This document shows, in pieces, positions 49,679 to 63,600 of a DNA stretch of 64,000 nt. Position 1 is the first letter of the stretch. The number at the start of each line of letters is the position of its first letter. This DNA is from Apus apus (Eukaryota > Chordata > Aves > Apodiformes > Apodidae), in NCBI RefSeq assembly GCF_020740795.1, contig NC_067289.1:18806608-18870607 (forward strand), given 5' to 3'. A program made the translations under genes and the position numbers. The notes under the pieces are model-generated. The model worked only from the letters and a program-made list of their open reading frames with translations, was not told the origin of the DNA and did no database searches.

Positions 49679-52600
49679 TTTACTGAGTTTTGAAAACTCA
49701 AGTCATCCTCTGATAGTAGCTACTTGCAACTTTTTTTCACAAGACTACATAAGGAGATTAATTTTATGTTTTCGTTTTGCAACACCCACAGTGAAACTGC
49801 CACCCACACTTCTTAGAGCAGTTCTGGCCAGGGAGATGCGATGAGTAAGTCTAGTTGAACCACTCTCTGTCCTCTCTTGAAAATGTTCAGCAACGCATGA
49901 GGGAGAGCAAGTTTCATCATGCCAAAAGGACAGTAAGCAAGAGATAGAAGGATTCTATGTCCTTTGGACCCATAGTGGGAGACACCAGAAAAAGTTTGCA
50001 TATTTAAGTGAGCAAAATAAAGGGTGAAGGATTCAACACTCAAGGATTAGGATTGTTGTCTTCAAATACATGAAGGCATGCAGAGGGAATAGTGACCAAA
50101 GAGAAACAGAAAGCAAGACTAGCAAAAAGACTCCCAAATAGGTACAGACTCATGATTAATACATTTAATCTGGAAATTAGAGTTTAAAATGGGAAGTTGA
50201 GGAAGTTTCAGGAGCAGCCTTTCAGAATGAAATAATGAAGGATAATAAAGCCTGCCTACTTCTGGGATGGAAAAAGCATTTATGATAGTGATATAATATG
50301 AGCAATATAAACCATATTTTCAAGATAGGAGACTTTGAAAGTATTGATTCCAATAAATAACCAACCAACCCACCCTCTACCCCATCCTTCCAAATGCTGT
50401 CATTGAAAATTCAGGAAGTATGTGAACAAGCTGGAGAAAGTTAAGAAAAAAGCCACAAAAACAATGATTGAAAATGTAACTCACCATGAAGAACTACAAT
50501 AGTAGAGTTTTAAATATTTTAAGATTCTAATTTTTGGCCCAAATCTGCAAATATCCAGGTAAAAGAAAAAAATATAAATGCTTCTTTAGATTCCTATCAC
50601 TAGCATTTTTTAAATCAACATGGGATATGCTCTGCTTCATACAAAAATGAATTCTTGGAAATCTTACCATGTGTGTTACTGAAGGTTAGAATGAAATTGT
50701 CATTCCAGGACCTTCTGACATCAGACTCCGTTAAATAAATGTTCATCAAAAGCAGATAGATTTTATCCATTTTCAGGGACTTGGTCAAGAGTGAGACAAC
50801 TACGAAATCAACAACATAACCCCTCAGAATACTGGTCTTTAAACTAAGGTTATATTAACTTATTAAAGATGCACAAATTGATAGCCCTCAAACCACTAGT
50901 AGGCTGATAGTTGATTTTTGAAAAATTTTTGTAGTTTTAAACTAGTCACTAACTTGTATGCCAATTAACTTCAGTGTCTTTGCTGATAGCAAAACGAGGG
51001 TTATTGCTGTGTTTTGCTGAATATATACCCCCCACTCTTCAGTAAAATAAAAACCCAGAAGCATACATTCTTAGCATATTTTGTAAGAATTAGGCAGAAA
51101 TCAAGGTCAACTAAATTTAGACTTGTGCCTTTACTTACAAATGCAGAGTGTAATAACCTGGGTCTTACATTCCATTCAGTGAAGGGAAATGCTGACACTT
51201 AGCAAATTGTGCAATAAAAAAAAATAAAATAATGATAAAAAATGAATCTAGCTTTGCCTTTAAGTGGGTAAAAACCTTTTTGGTTCACTTGCCTGTTCTG
51301 AAATTTGGGCAGAAGGCTGATGCCTATGAGAGATGTCCATCCAGAGACTTCCAGCCTTAGCAGGATCTGAGGCAACTGGCAGCACTTAGACCCTTTGTAA
51401 ATTAACTGTGCATCCCTGGTCCTCAGGGGAGACAAGCAACACAGATTAATACTGAAAGGATATTATGAGTTCCTATTGGTCTCATGTCTTACCAAATGAC
51501 AGAACTACATTACAACTCAGAAAAACTCTTGGATAAGTTATTTTGAAAAATTACCTGCTTCCCAGTGTGGGGGTTTACTCATTTATGTGTATGTGTTCTG
51601 TGTTCCATGTATTGATTTTGGGCAGCAGAAGGAAGTTTGTGAGACATGTAAAATCAGCTCCAATTGAGTTGTACAAGTAGAGCAGGTGATCTATTACTCT
51701 GTGGCACAAAACTAGTATTAAGGCATTTGGTCTTAATACAGATCATCCTGTGGGGCTGCCACTGTGTAAAGGGCCAGTGGTTTGTTGTAAAAATGGAAAG
51801 AAAACTAAAGAAAAAAGCTTGTGTTTTGTTTTATTTTGTCCTTGTGATTTTTGTGCTATTTGAATATTGCGCTGAAGAAGAATCTCTACCAATTTTCAGC
51901 AGCCTTTTACAAATGTATTCCTGACCTTTACCAATGAATGAACATTTGTCTGGAGGTTTGCTGAACTGAGTGCCATGCCCAGATACATCTGCAAGTACTG
52001 TAAGCAGACACCACTTCTGAAAATAGGAGCCACAAAAGGTGTTGCTATGTGAGTGTATGTAAAAACATTTTTGTGTGGTGCAGATTAAAACCCTCTTTCT
52101 GGTGGGAAAATCAGAGAAAACAGAAATCATAAGTGTTTCTATAACTGCAAATAAACATTTGTAGTTATTTACACCTATCCTGAAAGGGAAAAATCTTTAG
52201 AGCCAATTAATTTTGTGTATATTAAAGAAGATAGCACTGGCATTTATCTGTCTTTGTCTAGATGCAATGAACTTAAAATGTTCCACAGTTATAGGGTTAA
52301 TCTCCTCCAAGTTTAGCAGAATAAAAAAGTGTTAATAATCCACAGCATGCAGTAGGTGTTTACTCTTATATTCTACTTCCTGTTACTGCAGTCTAAAAAA
52401 GTCACTGAGTTAATTAAATATCTCAAAAACCCATATTAAAAGAAAATTGGTTTTGACTACAGTCTGTATTTATGCTAAAGTTATGATGAGTAATATGATT
52501 CAGGTTTCATTTGTTCAAAGTCCACGAGATAATGTGTGCTCTCAGCAAAAGCAAAATACACACCCAGGCACCAGACTACTATGTGGAAGTAATTTCACAC

Positions 52601-53376
52601 TGAATGGTAAGATAGGGAGCCTGTTTTTTGACACTGGATGAACTTCTGGCTTACTGTTGCTTGGCTGGTCTTCCTATTTTTGTCACTAGCAACACAGGAA
52701 AATAAGCAAAATAAAACTAGAAGTTTGATGTCATTCTAAAAGCAAAGAGAGGCACTAGACCATGCCTGCTGTAAGAGCAATGTTAAGTCTGGCACAAAAT
52801 AAAGAAACTGCAAAGTCATTTCACTGAAATTTTAATGAACTCAAATGAGAATACTGCTGTTTAATTGACTTTATGCAATGATCTGAGGCTCATCCATTCA
52901 CAATACAACTTTTTGTGGGGTTGGCTTGGTTTGGTAATTTTCATTATCACTTTGCATCTGCGTCCTTTGAATGCTAGTGCAGATGCAGCTGATCAAAAAT
53001 AACCTGGCTTGTGCTTGACTTTGTTCTAAGCCAGGGAGTGAAATGCCCTGAGCACCAGAAAGGGATCTCTCTGGTTGTGTGAAGTCAGAGTGAATAATGG
53101 TGTGGAAAGGCCTGCCACAGTATTAGCTTTAGACGTCCAAACCTAGACATTCCTATCTCCAAGTGTTACGAGTTATATCCTTCCTATTACTATTGTTACC
53201 AACACAAACCCAAATTAACAATTTTTTTTTTTTTTCTGAATACTTTCCTTGAAAACCAGGGAAGAAAATTATTATTTATTTCTTTGTTGCTGTTCAAATT
53301 TTGGACCTTTTTTGATCCTCAGGCAAGTCTAGGCTACCTTTGTTTGGACTTGACCTGGGACAACTTCTAGTGTCAG
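49679..53376. other. intergenic, nothing recognised
   Basis: AT-rich sequence without recognisable coding segments, RNA genes or named repeats. The short open frames (for example 51664-51924) have no supporting features. Confidence 0.55.
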
Positions 53377-53950
53377 TGTTTGGCCGGGATAGTGTTAATT
53401 TTCTTCACAGCAGCTGGTGTGGGGCTGTGCTTTGGCTTGGTGCTGGAAACTGTGTTGATGGTACAGGGATGTTTTCCTTATCCCCTGCAGTGCTTACACA
53501 GAGTCAGGGCTTTTTCTGCTTCTCACCCCACCCCACCAGACAGTAGGTTGGAGGTGCACAAGACGTTGGGAGGGGACACAGTTGGCACAGCTGACCCTGA
53601 CTGATCAAAGGGATTTTCCATAGCATATGATGTCATACTCAGCATATAAAGCTGGGGGAAGAAGAAGGAAGGGGGGCACATTCAGAGTGATGGCATTTGT
53701 CCTCCCAAATAACCATTAAGCATGATGGTGCCTTTTTTTCCTGGAGGTGGCTGAACACCTGCCTACCAATGGGAAGTACTGAATTAATTCCTTGGTTTGC
53801 TTTGCTTGCACATGCAGCTTTTGCTTTACCTATTAAACTGTCTTTATCTCAACCCACAAGTTTTCTCAATTTTATCTTTCTGATTCTTTCCCCATCCCAC
53901 TGTGAACGAGTGTCTGTGTGGTGCTTAGTTGCTGGCTGGGGTATGATAGT
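53377..53950 (+). mobile_element. solo LTR of an avian endogenous retrovirus
   Basis: It starts near TGTTTGGCCGGGATAG and ends near GCTTAGTTGCTGGCTGGGG. It contains a TATA box (tataaa, 53645-53650) and, about 185 bp later, an attaaa poly(A) signal (53832-53837) followed by ctgtctttatctc. I recognise the block as a common bird LTR; the ERV class is not determined. No internal viral genes flank it, so it is a solo LTR or a remnant. Confidence 0.75.
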
Positions 53951-54034
53951 TGTGTAAAGAGATCCCTGCATTTCTAGTGTTGGACTGGACCAGAGCAGGG
54001 TTCCAGGTAATGTAGATTTATGTGGGGTAAGGGT

Positions 54035-54170
54035 TTCAAACTGAAAGAAGGTAGATTTAGATTAGATATTAGGAAGAAATTCTTTGCTGTCTGGTGAGAC
54101 AGTGGTACAGGCTGCCCAGAGAGGCTGTGGATGCCCCATCCCTGGAAGTGTTCAAGGCCAGGATGGTTCC
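54035..54170 (+). mobile_element. CR1 3' fragment
   Basis: Plus-strand CR1 sequence: tagatttagattagatatta, then ggaagaaattctttgctgtc, ggctgcccagagaggctgtg and ccctggaagtgttcaaggcc. Confidence 0.9.
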
Positions 54171-54836
54171 AAGAATTGGTGTTTAATTTCTTAAGGTCAA
54201 GAACTACTCTAAAACAAGGCAATGAAGTCCTGAGCAAGATTTGCAAGAGACAGTGGGCATGTTATTAGAAATACATGATCTGAGGTTTAGGAATTTGGTG
54301 CCAAAGGACATGAAGCAACAAAAAAGTGGCACTTGAACAAAGATGTATGTGGAGTAGCAGAGAGATGCACATCAATCCAAATGCAGAAATTCAGTATGGA
54401 AGAGGAAGGAGGGCACTCACAGGTAGGAAGAAGTTAGCAATGCATCTCTGTGAAACTGTAAACTTATTTCTGTTCCTATAGGACTACCTGATGTAATCTA
54501 AAGCACAAAGTAGTTCATTTCAAGAAGAGATCACTTTACAGCTCAAGGTATTCTGCTCTCCAGAGTTCCAAAAACAAGTTTCTGTCTTGCCATGCTTTAC
54601 TTTTTGAAGCCCCAGTACAGCAAAGTACTTAGGTGGGTACCTTATTTACTATCTAAATGGAAGGGACATAAGAATGACTTTAAATAGCTGGCTTAATCTG
54701 TCTCTTCCACAAAAGAAAAAGAGATGAGACATAAGTTTTCTGTTAATTTGTTGGGAGGATAATAATGTAAAACACTCTGAATACAGGTATTTTCAAATTT
54801 CTCTGAGACATCCCACTGGTAGGACAACACATTTAT

Positions 54837-54842
<6 letters not shown>

Positions 54843-54868
<26 letters not shown>
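54843..54868. repeat. (AT)13 microsatellite
   Basis: Thirteen perfect AT units followed by further TA/GA-rich low-complexity sequence to about 54910. Confidence 0.95.
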
Positions 54869-54873
<5 letters not shown>

Positions 54874-55946
54874 TTATATATTGATAGAGAGATATATGTA
54901 TATGCATGTTTTTATAGATATGTAAAATTGGCAGATAAATACTGAATCTCAGTGCCTTAGGAGCAACGATAAGTGTTTCACAGCAAAGTACTGAGAATGT
55001 TGATATGTCACTATCAGGATCTCAACATCAATTATTTTTCCACAATGGATTGTATTCAACTCCCGCAAAAAATCGGGGGAACATTTTCCATTACTTTAGT
55101 CACAGGCACTGACTTGAAGAAATTAAATACTAATACTCAGAATAAGGGATTAAATGTGCACATTTTTAAGTCTGCAATACATAGCTAGTAATTGATACCA
55201 CATAAATAGACATTACCTGAAACCCTGCTCTGCTGTTAGATCCAACGAGGCAGTAGAGTACAGGCAGTACAGCAGTGAAACAATTATCAGAAAGTTAAAA
55301 TATGTTTTCTGTGGCTTTTGCTCTCTTAACTGAGGTGACCTTGGTCTGGTACGTGTGTTCCAGTTGTATCACAAATGCCATTGAAGAGGGTGGGATAAAA
55401 TCTGGACTCTTGCCTTTTTCTTCTTTCCATCTTTCTAAAAATACCCCGTTCCATTAATAGCATATCTGTTGAGATGAAAAAGGGAACTCATGAAGCTACT
55501 TTCATGCCAAAGTAGAGAGTTCTGATAAATACAACAAAACTGACCATCCTTTTGATCTAATCAATAATATTTTTGCACAAGTGCTCTGGACATGGTGTCT
55601 TTGGCATACTTCCTTTTATTTTTCTCACTTGTTTGGTACCTTGATACCAAATGTTCTAGGCTGCCTGGCATACTAGACACTGCAGTTCTTGATTTCACCA
55701 GAGATTTGTTGTCACAAGACTCATTATCTGAGCCCTAAAAACTGAGGGTGCTTTAATCTGCTCTTTCCATACTGTCCATGGCCACAGGTCTGCCCTGACT
55801 CAGTGGGTTCATACTTCCAGCCCTAGACTTTTCCTGCTGGGCTGAACTGGTACTTCTGAAAGGAGCTCCTCTGCTCAATGTTTAAAATGCTGATTTAGAC
55901 AGTGGCTAATTGTCAGAAACCAAGTACATTAAAGAGCCATCAAAAG

Positions 55947-56010
55947 GAGGGGCTGAGGAGGATCTTTCAAGGTGCCTTCCAAACCCTAACATTCTGTGAC
56001 TCTGTGATTA
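55947..56010 (+). mobile_element. CR1 3' terminus fragment
   Basis: Contains ggatctttcaaggtgccttc followed by caaaccctaacattctgtga and ctctgtgatta, a degraded plus-strand CR1 end. Confidence 0.8.
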
Positions 56011-57624
56011 ACGCAAACAGATGAAATATGCAAGAAAAGAAATATGAACAAGGAGGAGACAAATGATAAAAATAGAAAAGTCAAAAACAGCAAGAAAAGA
56101 ACAGCAGAAGAAAAAGAGGTTCCAATAACAGAGAAATAAAAGTTCAAAAATAAGGCTTTGATGAATAAAGATAGAAAAGTTTGATGAATGTAAAAGATAA
56201 AGTAAGAGAAGATGATTGATAAAATGGGTGATAAATAAGGAAAGGCAAGAGAGAAAGGAAATTTCTAGTGAATACATGAAAATACATGATTGTCACCTCT
56301 GACATTCACATGTTTTTTCTCACAAAAAAGACCAAACAACCAAGGGAAGAAGAGATGGCAGAAGACCTCAGCAACATGAACCCACAAGACCAATTCACAT
56401 GTAACACAATGTTTACTGCTATTTGGGAAATCCACGTACACATCTATTTCTTGCCAACTTGGAGCAGGAATCTGACTGCAGTTCTTTTGCTGTCTGAGCA
56501 TGTCTGTACCACACAGTCGATGTGGCATCATGTCAAGATACTGGACTAAGCTCTGACTGAAGTAGTATTTGCATGGGAAGCAACACAGGCACCTAACACA
56601 GTGCTACACACAAGCTGAGATGCCCTGCCTTTCAGGAGGGTACTTGCCCTCCATGGAATGCCAGCAAACATGGGCAGTGTCTTCCCAATGCCAAAGGTAG
56701 CTTGTTCTGACATCCTTCTACGTGAGCACATTGTGAAGTGTAGATGTAATTCCAGCTTTTTCTGTAGAAGCTGTGTCACTTCTCAGAAATACTTCAGTGC
56801 TCACAAAGCTACAGTGTGAGAACAACAGTTTGGATTCTGAGCCAGTGAATCCTTGCACACCGGTAACAGGAACAAATACAATGGCTTATTCTGTATCAAA
56901 TAGAAGTGTGCTTACCCAGACCAGTTTGTAGCACTGGAAACTCTGAAAAAATGCAGTAGTTCCACTTACTGGAACCATTTATAGCAACTTTTAATTCACA
57001 TGACAAATGTTTCAGAAATTGAACATTTTCATCATTAGCTGACATCTTATTTTATATTAAAATAAAATGTATTTTATAAATGCATCACAATAAAGCCTGA
57101 TGTCCTAGCTACCCATACTTTTTCCTCTGAGAAAACAAAGTCTCAAATACCCTACATTCCACACTCTGGAGCAATTTAGGTCTCCTTAGAGATCACAGTT
57201 TGAACTACAAATGCAATAAGGGCTGCATCCTGCTGTAACTGAAATCCTTCCTAAGTCTACTTCTGCTTTTCAATCTCTCTAATTTTTCATTAGATCAAGA
57301 GTCACACATTTTTATTGGCAGTAAAGCAATTCCAATTTGAACTGCCTTCTGTCTTCAATAGGAATTTTCCCAAAGTACAGAAATAAAAATGTAAAACTTT
57401 GCTGTGTTTCATTACTTTCATTCTTTTGAACATTGCTTCTCTGAAAGCTCTGTGTGAAATTATTAGAAGATAGGTTTTGAAATGCTTGTGAAAGTAGATG
57501 CATATATGGGACTCAAAGGGCCTTATTTAAAAAAGAAATTTGCCAGTTACCCAGATCTCTGGTTGGTTATGCCCATTCAAGGATACAGAATCCATCATTC
57601 GTATGATTATTTTTACATCTGAAC

Positions 57625-57648
57625 TTTTTTTTTTTTTTTTTTTTTTTT
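57625..57648. repeat. poly(T) tract of 24
   Basis: An uninterrupted run of 24 T. On the minus strand it is an A24 tail-like tract. Confidence 0.95.
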
Positions 57649-60600
57649 AAATACTAGATAGACTTGAAACTTTCAGGGTCATTTGCCCAGCATGTAGTTG
57701 AATGTCCTGTGCTATAGATTCCAATTAGCAAGACCATGTTCAATGGTCCTACACCACCAATGCTGTCTAACTGCTTTCCACTTGGCTTTGTATGTTTCTT
57801 CTTTGTTGCAGCTGCAACCAGGTCTATCTGCCCTTTGATAGAAAAAATTCAATTACCCCAGGGAGAAGCTTTCAGCTTTATTAAGCATTGAAGTCTACAC
57901 ATTTGTTCTTCTGTTGAAGAGCAGTTCAAAAGGAGAGTTTCTGAGGAAGTAATCTGATAAATTAGGATAAATCTTGTGGACTTTCACTGCTAATGTTTTT
58001 CGTGTAACCTGAGCCTAAGAATCTGCAACTCAATATATGGTGAAGAATTTCTTTAACACTTTTAGCCCCTGACAGATGTTTCTTATACTTTTCAAGTAAA
58101 TGGCTCTTCAGTGGTTTTTGAGACTGCTGTGCTCTCAGCATAAAATTGATGTCACAGAAGGCTGGGTAACTGTGCTTTAGCCTTGATAGATGGCAACAGA
58201 AAACTGTTCCCATCTGGTAGCTTTCTATTGGCCTCTGAGTAAACTAATGGTTTCCTTTCTTAGATGATGGGTGTCAACTCATCACCCCCTCGTTGCCAAG
58301 AGTAACCTTAGTTATCTAAGAAAAAGCAAGGACTGCATAGACTAGATCTCTAATCTGCCCTCACTTTGTTGTCATTGGCCTCTTAAGGGAGTGGGGTGGC
58401 CAAGTGACGTGGAAGAAAGCTCAAAATAACACTGTTAGAAGTGAAATATCTTTGTAGATAAAAAAGTAGCTTCTTTTCCTAATGCTGCCAACCTTGGATT
58501 TTACTTCATTGGTGGGTTCATTTACACACGTAAATAAGGCTGTCATTTATGCTTTTTAATGTTTGAAAATTCCACAGAAGTTTTGCATCAGTCGTTTGAA
58601 ATTGAATCTTTCATTATTGTCTCTATCTTGCAAATTAATTTATTACTGTATTTGAAGTCCTAAATGCCTCTTGAGAGAGCTGAACATACAGTCTAACAAT
58701 CTACCCATAAAGAGCAAACATGAGTTACACATTTAAAGAAGATAATCTTTCAGTTGTATGGAAATCCTGTCACTCTTGCTTTTCTGTTTAAGCTTGATAT
58801 AACAAAGCTCTTTTTTCAGAAAAGTTTTGGGTTTTCCTCACTCATCCCTGTTCTGTGTGGCAGAGAAAAATGACACATTAAATTGAGCCTGTGAAAAGGG
58901 CACACAACTAAATGAAATTAATATCCTCAAATTAAAAGAACACAAGAGTTCTTGCATGGAATGTATTTTTCTAGGAAACCTGAAGAGTGAGGAGGAAACA
59001 AAAAACCATGGAGAGAGTCCTCCAAACCCACAATCTCACCTAACTCTGAAGGTATGGCATGCCTTTTTTTTGAGCACTATTCAGTAACAGCCACTATCAG
59101 TTTCAAACACAGGTAGTAGAATTAACATAAGCAAATCTCATCTGGCTAAATACTTCCCTATAAATATACATATTATAATCTGTCATTAACACACAAGATT
59201 ATATTGTCATAATACATCAAAATATCACAACTGGCGATTTTGAATGAATTATCACTTATCATTCCTGTGCCTCCATCATAAGGCTAATATGCCACTTACA
59301 TCTCTCTTACAAGACACATGTATCCTCTACTGTCCCTCTGGACAGAAGCTTTTCACTTTCTTCTCAGCAACTCAACTAACAACAAATATTCTCACTAAAA
59401 CCAAAAGAAAATTGAAAAAAACCCAAACAAACAAACAAAATAAAATCCCCAAGCTGTTTGCTCTCTTTTAGGAAAGCACTATTTCATGGTGCAATAAAGA
59501 AATTAAGACAGAGGAAAAATAATTAAGATTACAGAAATTAATTCTCTATCAAAGTCCACAGAAGCACTTTTGTTGACATCAAAGCATTGGCTTCTCTTTG
59601 ATAATGAGATTACACATCATACTTGATTTTCTACATATTCTCTGCAGAGTAGATATGTTACCACTGTCTGTCAATGATTCCGCACAAAATTCAATCAGTT
59701 TAAAAGCAAAGGATATATTTTTTGTACCACTGGGTTTGGAAAACCTGCAAACCAAGACCTGACACCATAACCTCAGGGCTGAAAATGTACTTGGAGCTTG
59801 TGTTTCCAGTGTTTCATCATGTTGTGCATACATGATATTTTAGGCTTTATATTCCAGTTAGTCAAGGCCTCTGCTGTTCAAATTTCAACTTGTATCATCT
59901 ACCCAGATCCATTCAACACATTTGTGCACACATAACTGCACGAGACTTAATAAACAATTCTGTTGACAGGTCAAAAAAGTGGAAAAAATGCTGTCTCATT
60001 CTCTCATGGTTCTGGGAAAATTAGCTGAAGTAAAATGCAGTAGTAGATAAGACTGAACATAAAGAAAGGGTCAACTTGTTTATGAACAAAACATATCTCT
60101 GCCTATCCCCTTATCAGAATAGAAATAGTTTCATTAAAAAAATACCAACTCTAACTTTGAAAGTCTCCATTTTATCAATAGTCTGCTAATATAGCCTGGT
60201 GACATTTTGACCTGTAAACTTGTAAGGGAAGACTGGGTAAGCTGCAAGGGAGCACAGTCTTTCTGAAACTGTATTAGGCTCAGGTGCCAAGTCACTATTT
60301 CAAAGTTCAAGGCATATGTTGCTGAATCAGTCATTGCTAATACTGATGTTTAAAGCATTAAGAGAGAGAAAGTACTGGAGGAAAGCCTTGCAGGTGCCAG
60401 ACAGAGAGATGTCTATATTAAGACTTATGCTGAATTGTTAATTTTTAGTTATCAGCAAAACCAAACTAAGAATCTGCATGCTCAGCTGCAAACATTATTG
60501 GTGCAGCACGTTCATGCTTCAAAGATAAGAGTTGCTTTCACTATGAAATTCTGAGATTATTTTTTTTTCCTGCTAGGTTTGAGTTCTTCAGTTCAAAACA

Positions 60601-63600
60601 TACTGCTCCAAGTTGGTTACTAAAGAAGCAATGTAAGTTTTAATGTATATGTCAGTGTAAGATCTACTGAATGTGTATTTTAAATCCACGAGGTGGAAAT
60701 CATAATATTCATTAATGCTGAACTCAAACTATGAAGTTAAGCAGAACATGGACTGAAGAACATCATCTCAGTCAGGGTACATCTGACCTGTAGCTGGAGA
60801 GGGCCAACTTCGTTCTCCGTACACAAAACCACTACAGCTCATGGTGTGAAGGGTTCCAGGGCTTCGTAAAGCAAAGATCCAACTCCCAGCTATGAAGGCT
60901 CCACATCTCCACTTTGCATTATCACACAGCAGCAAAAAGCAGGTGGAGGAGACTTTGTGTTCTGATAGAGACAGCTCTATCAGAAAGTTTATGCTGATCA
61001 ATTTGACAGATAATTTGTTTCAGCACAGTGCTTTCACCCACATGACATTTTCTCTTCCTGATACGATGATATTTAATTTTGAGTAACTTTTATTTCATAG
61101 ACCTCTCATGAAAGATCCTGTCATAATCACCTATACCAGGGAACAGTTTAGATTACCTGCACAAAAGTCCTTCTCACTACATAACCTTCACATGCTACTA
61201 AGCAAATATCTATTTGTTAATAAAATACTAGTTGGAGAATTTTCCTGCTCCTAGTGATACTTCCAAGGCACTAACATTAGAGAATGTCCACCAGAGGCAG
61301 ATGGAGGTGCTGGTGAATCACAGTATTTAGGAATTATGGTTACCCAATGAGGCTATGAATGGGCAGGGGTTGGGGTGGGGGGATAGTTGGGGCTGCGTCT
61401 TAGAAATCACACGAATGATTCAAAAAGCATAAGGAAAAAATATAATTAAAAAAGGTTAAGGAACACTGCAAAGAAGCTAGGTTCTGCTACAATGATTCTG
61501 TGACAATCTCATTGCTTTTCAGTATCTTCAGTCATTGTCTCATTTCAGTAAATTAAGACACCTCTATGCTTCGTCATTAAATTAGTTCACAAAGCAAGGC
61601 GTAATTTATGTCTCCCTGGCTAACAATGGTACCTCACAGGCTGAGAGGACCACTTCAGTGAAGTGGCATTGTGTCAGTGAGCTGGGCACTCATGCAGAAA
61701 ATGTTTGTGTCTTAATGCATTTTTTCCAAAAAACCCCACATACATTCTATAGCCTTCTTGTATCATTCCTCTTCCTGCATCACTCCACTTCAAGATACTA
61801 TTTCTAGAACATGTCTTCAGTCCTTTCTCCATACAACTGAGCAGTAGGTAAGTATACTGCAGTCTCAGGCACAGGAAATTCCTGCTAAAGAAATATTCCA
61901 TTTGCTTGCAATGAAGAAGAAATAAACAAAATTATGAGCCCTGGTGATTAGTCCCTTACAGCATAAAGCTGCTCTGCAGCTGGCAAATTTAATGGCAGAC
62001 AGAAAAGAACACTACTGCTATCTATCTATATCTATATAGATATATAAATATTATTATGGAGAAGGCAGCAGCAGTCCTTGCCCTTATCCCATCAGCAACA
62101 TTAGCTGGCACCAGCTAATGGGATCTCTACTATCAAGAGTTGTCCAAGCCTTGAAAGTATCTATTCAAAGCAGAGAAGGAACAGAGAAATGTTACCCAGG
62201 TGAAGGATACAACGCTCTTAATTTCACTGTGCTTTTTCATCCCACCAGTAGAACAGCTTTGTCTGTGAATCTGGCTACAGCATGGAGGGACTAAAAGACA
62301 GAATGTGCACGTATACATCTTGCAAAATTAATGCCACAGTGTTAAGTTCAACAGGAATCTCATTTTAATAGGAAAAAATATTATTTCTGTGGAACCACTG
62401 ACTCCCTGGAACAACCCTCCCAGCAGGAACTTGTACCTCCAGGACAAGGGGCTAAGCTATGCCTAATCCTCAGAAAACTCTGATCTCATACAGATCACTG
62501 GCTTGCAATCATGAAGTTATATAGGACTGCCAAAGACGTGTAGCATGCTTCACAGTCCAAGTGGCACCTGGTATTCAACAGAAAATAGAAACCTCAGTAC
62601 ATCTAATTGCAGAGCTTCAGAGCAGGCTGTGCATGGGCTTCTTTTTGCATTGTGAAGAAAGCCTGTAGTGAAGCACAGTACCAGCACCACCACTTGGTTC
62701 TGGGATTACTACACCTCTTCTTCCAAGAGACTGTAAGAACAGAGGACAGAAGAGTTGTGGGGTTTTGGTAACCTTCAGTATTTCTTTTTACTTTCTCCAA
62801 CTTTATCCTTGCTTTTCATTGGTGCGAGACATCCAGAGTATTTTAAATTTAAGTTTAGGATTTGAAAATGCAGTTAGACTTGTTCATTATAAGCAACTGA
62901 AGGTTATCAGGGGAAAGTGCCAGAAAACATAGTAACAGTTTTAAGTAGTCTGAAACAATAGTCTGATCAGCTTACTTTTGAGAAGAGGGAGGTATTAGCC
63001 ACCATAGAAGAACTGAAAGGAGACCTTAATATTTTTCTCAGAAAGTTTTGTTCAGGTGGTAAAAGTTTTTGTTTTTTTTTATTTCCCTATCACAATATTG
63101 ACCAGTTCTGAGTTACAGTTTCAGCAGATTAAATTATTTAGCATTTATAATCATAAAGCTCATAATGAATTATTTAGAGTTTACAGTTTTTGGAACTGAT
63201 GATCTGAATATGTAAACCTAATCCGATATAATCATAGCTAACAAACATCTATTTATATAATAAAATACTTCAGTTAGTATTCACTCATTAAGTGGACTTC
63301 CTTAACTCTCACTTTAGCTTTATACTGATGATACAGCCATAGTTAGTTTTTAGTTTCCCTGCTTTCATTTTTCTTTCTAGAGAGATTTAATATTTTTAAA
63401 AACAAAATAATACTTTGATTAAAAATCCATTTTTTCCCCGCATAAGTAGCACAGACCAAGAACCTTTCCATACTGAGTGAATAGTACCTGGCCAAGAAAA
63501 AACCTGATGGACCCCCAGTTAATGTTTGGGTCTCTGACATAGTCCTACTCATAGATCATATGAACAGATCACAGTGTGTCATCTCCTTCAGCCTACACAA

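Larger units (their letters stand above)
53951..57624. other. intergenic with CR1 pieces and (AT)n
   Basis: Apart from the two CR1 fragments and the microsatellite listed separately, no gene is visible. An A/G-rich stretch lies at 56020-56260 (repeated agaaaag/gataaa units). Confidence 0.6.
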
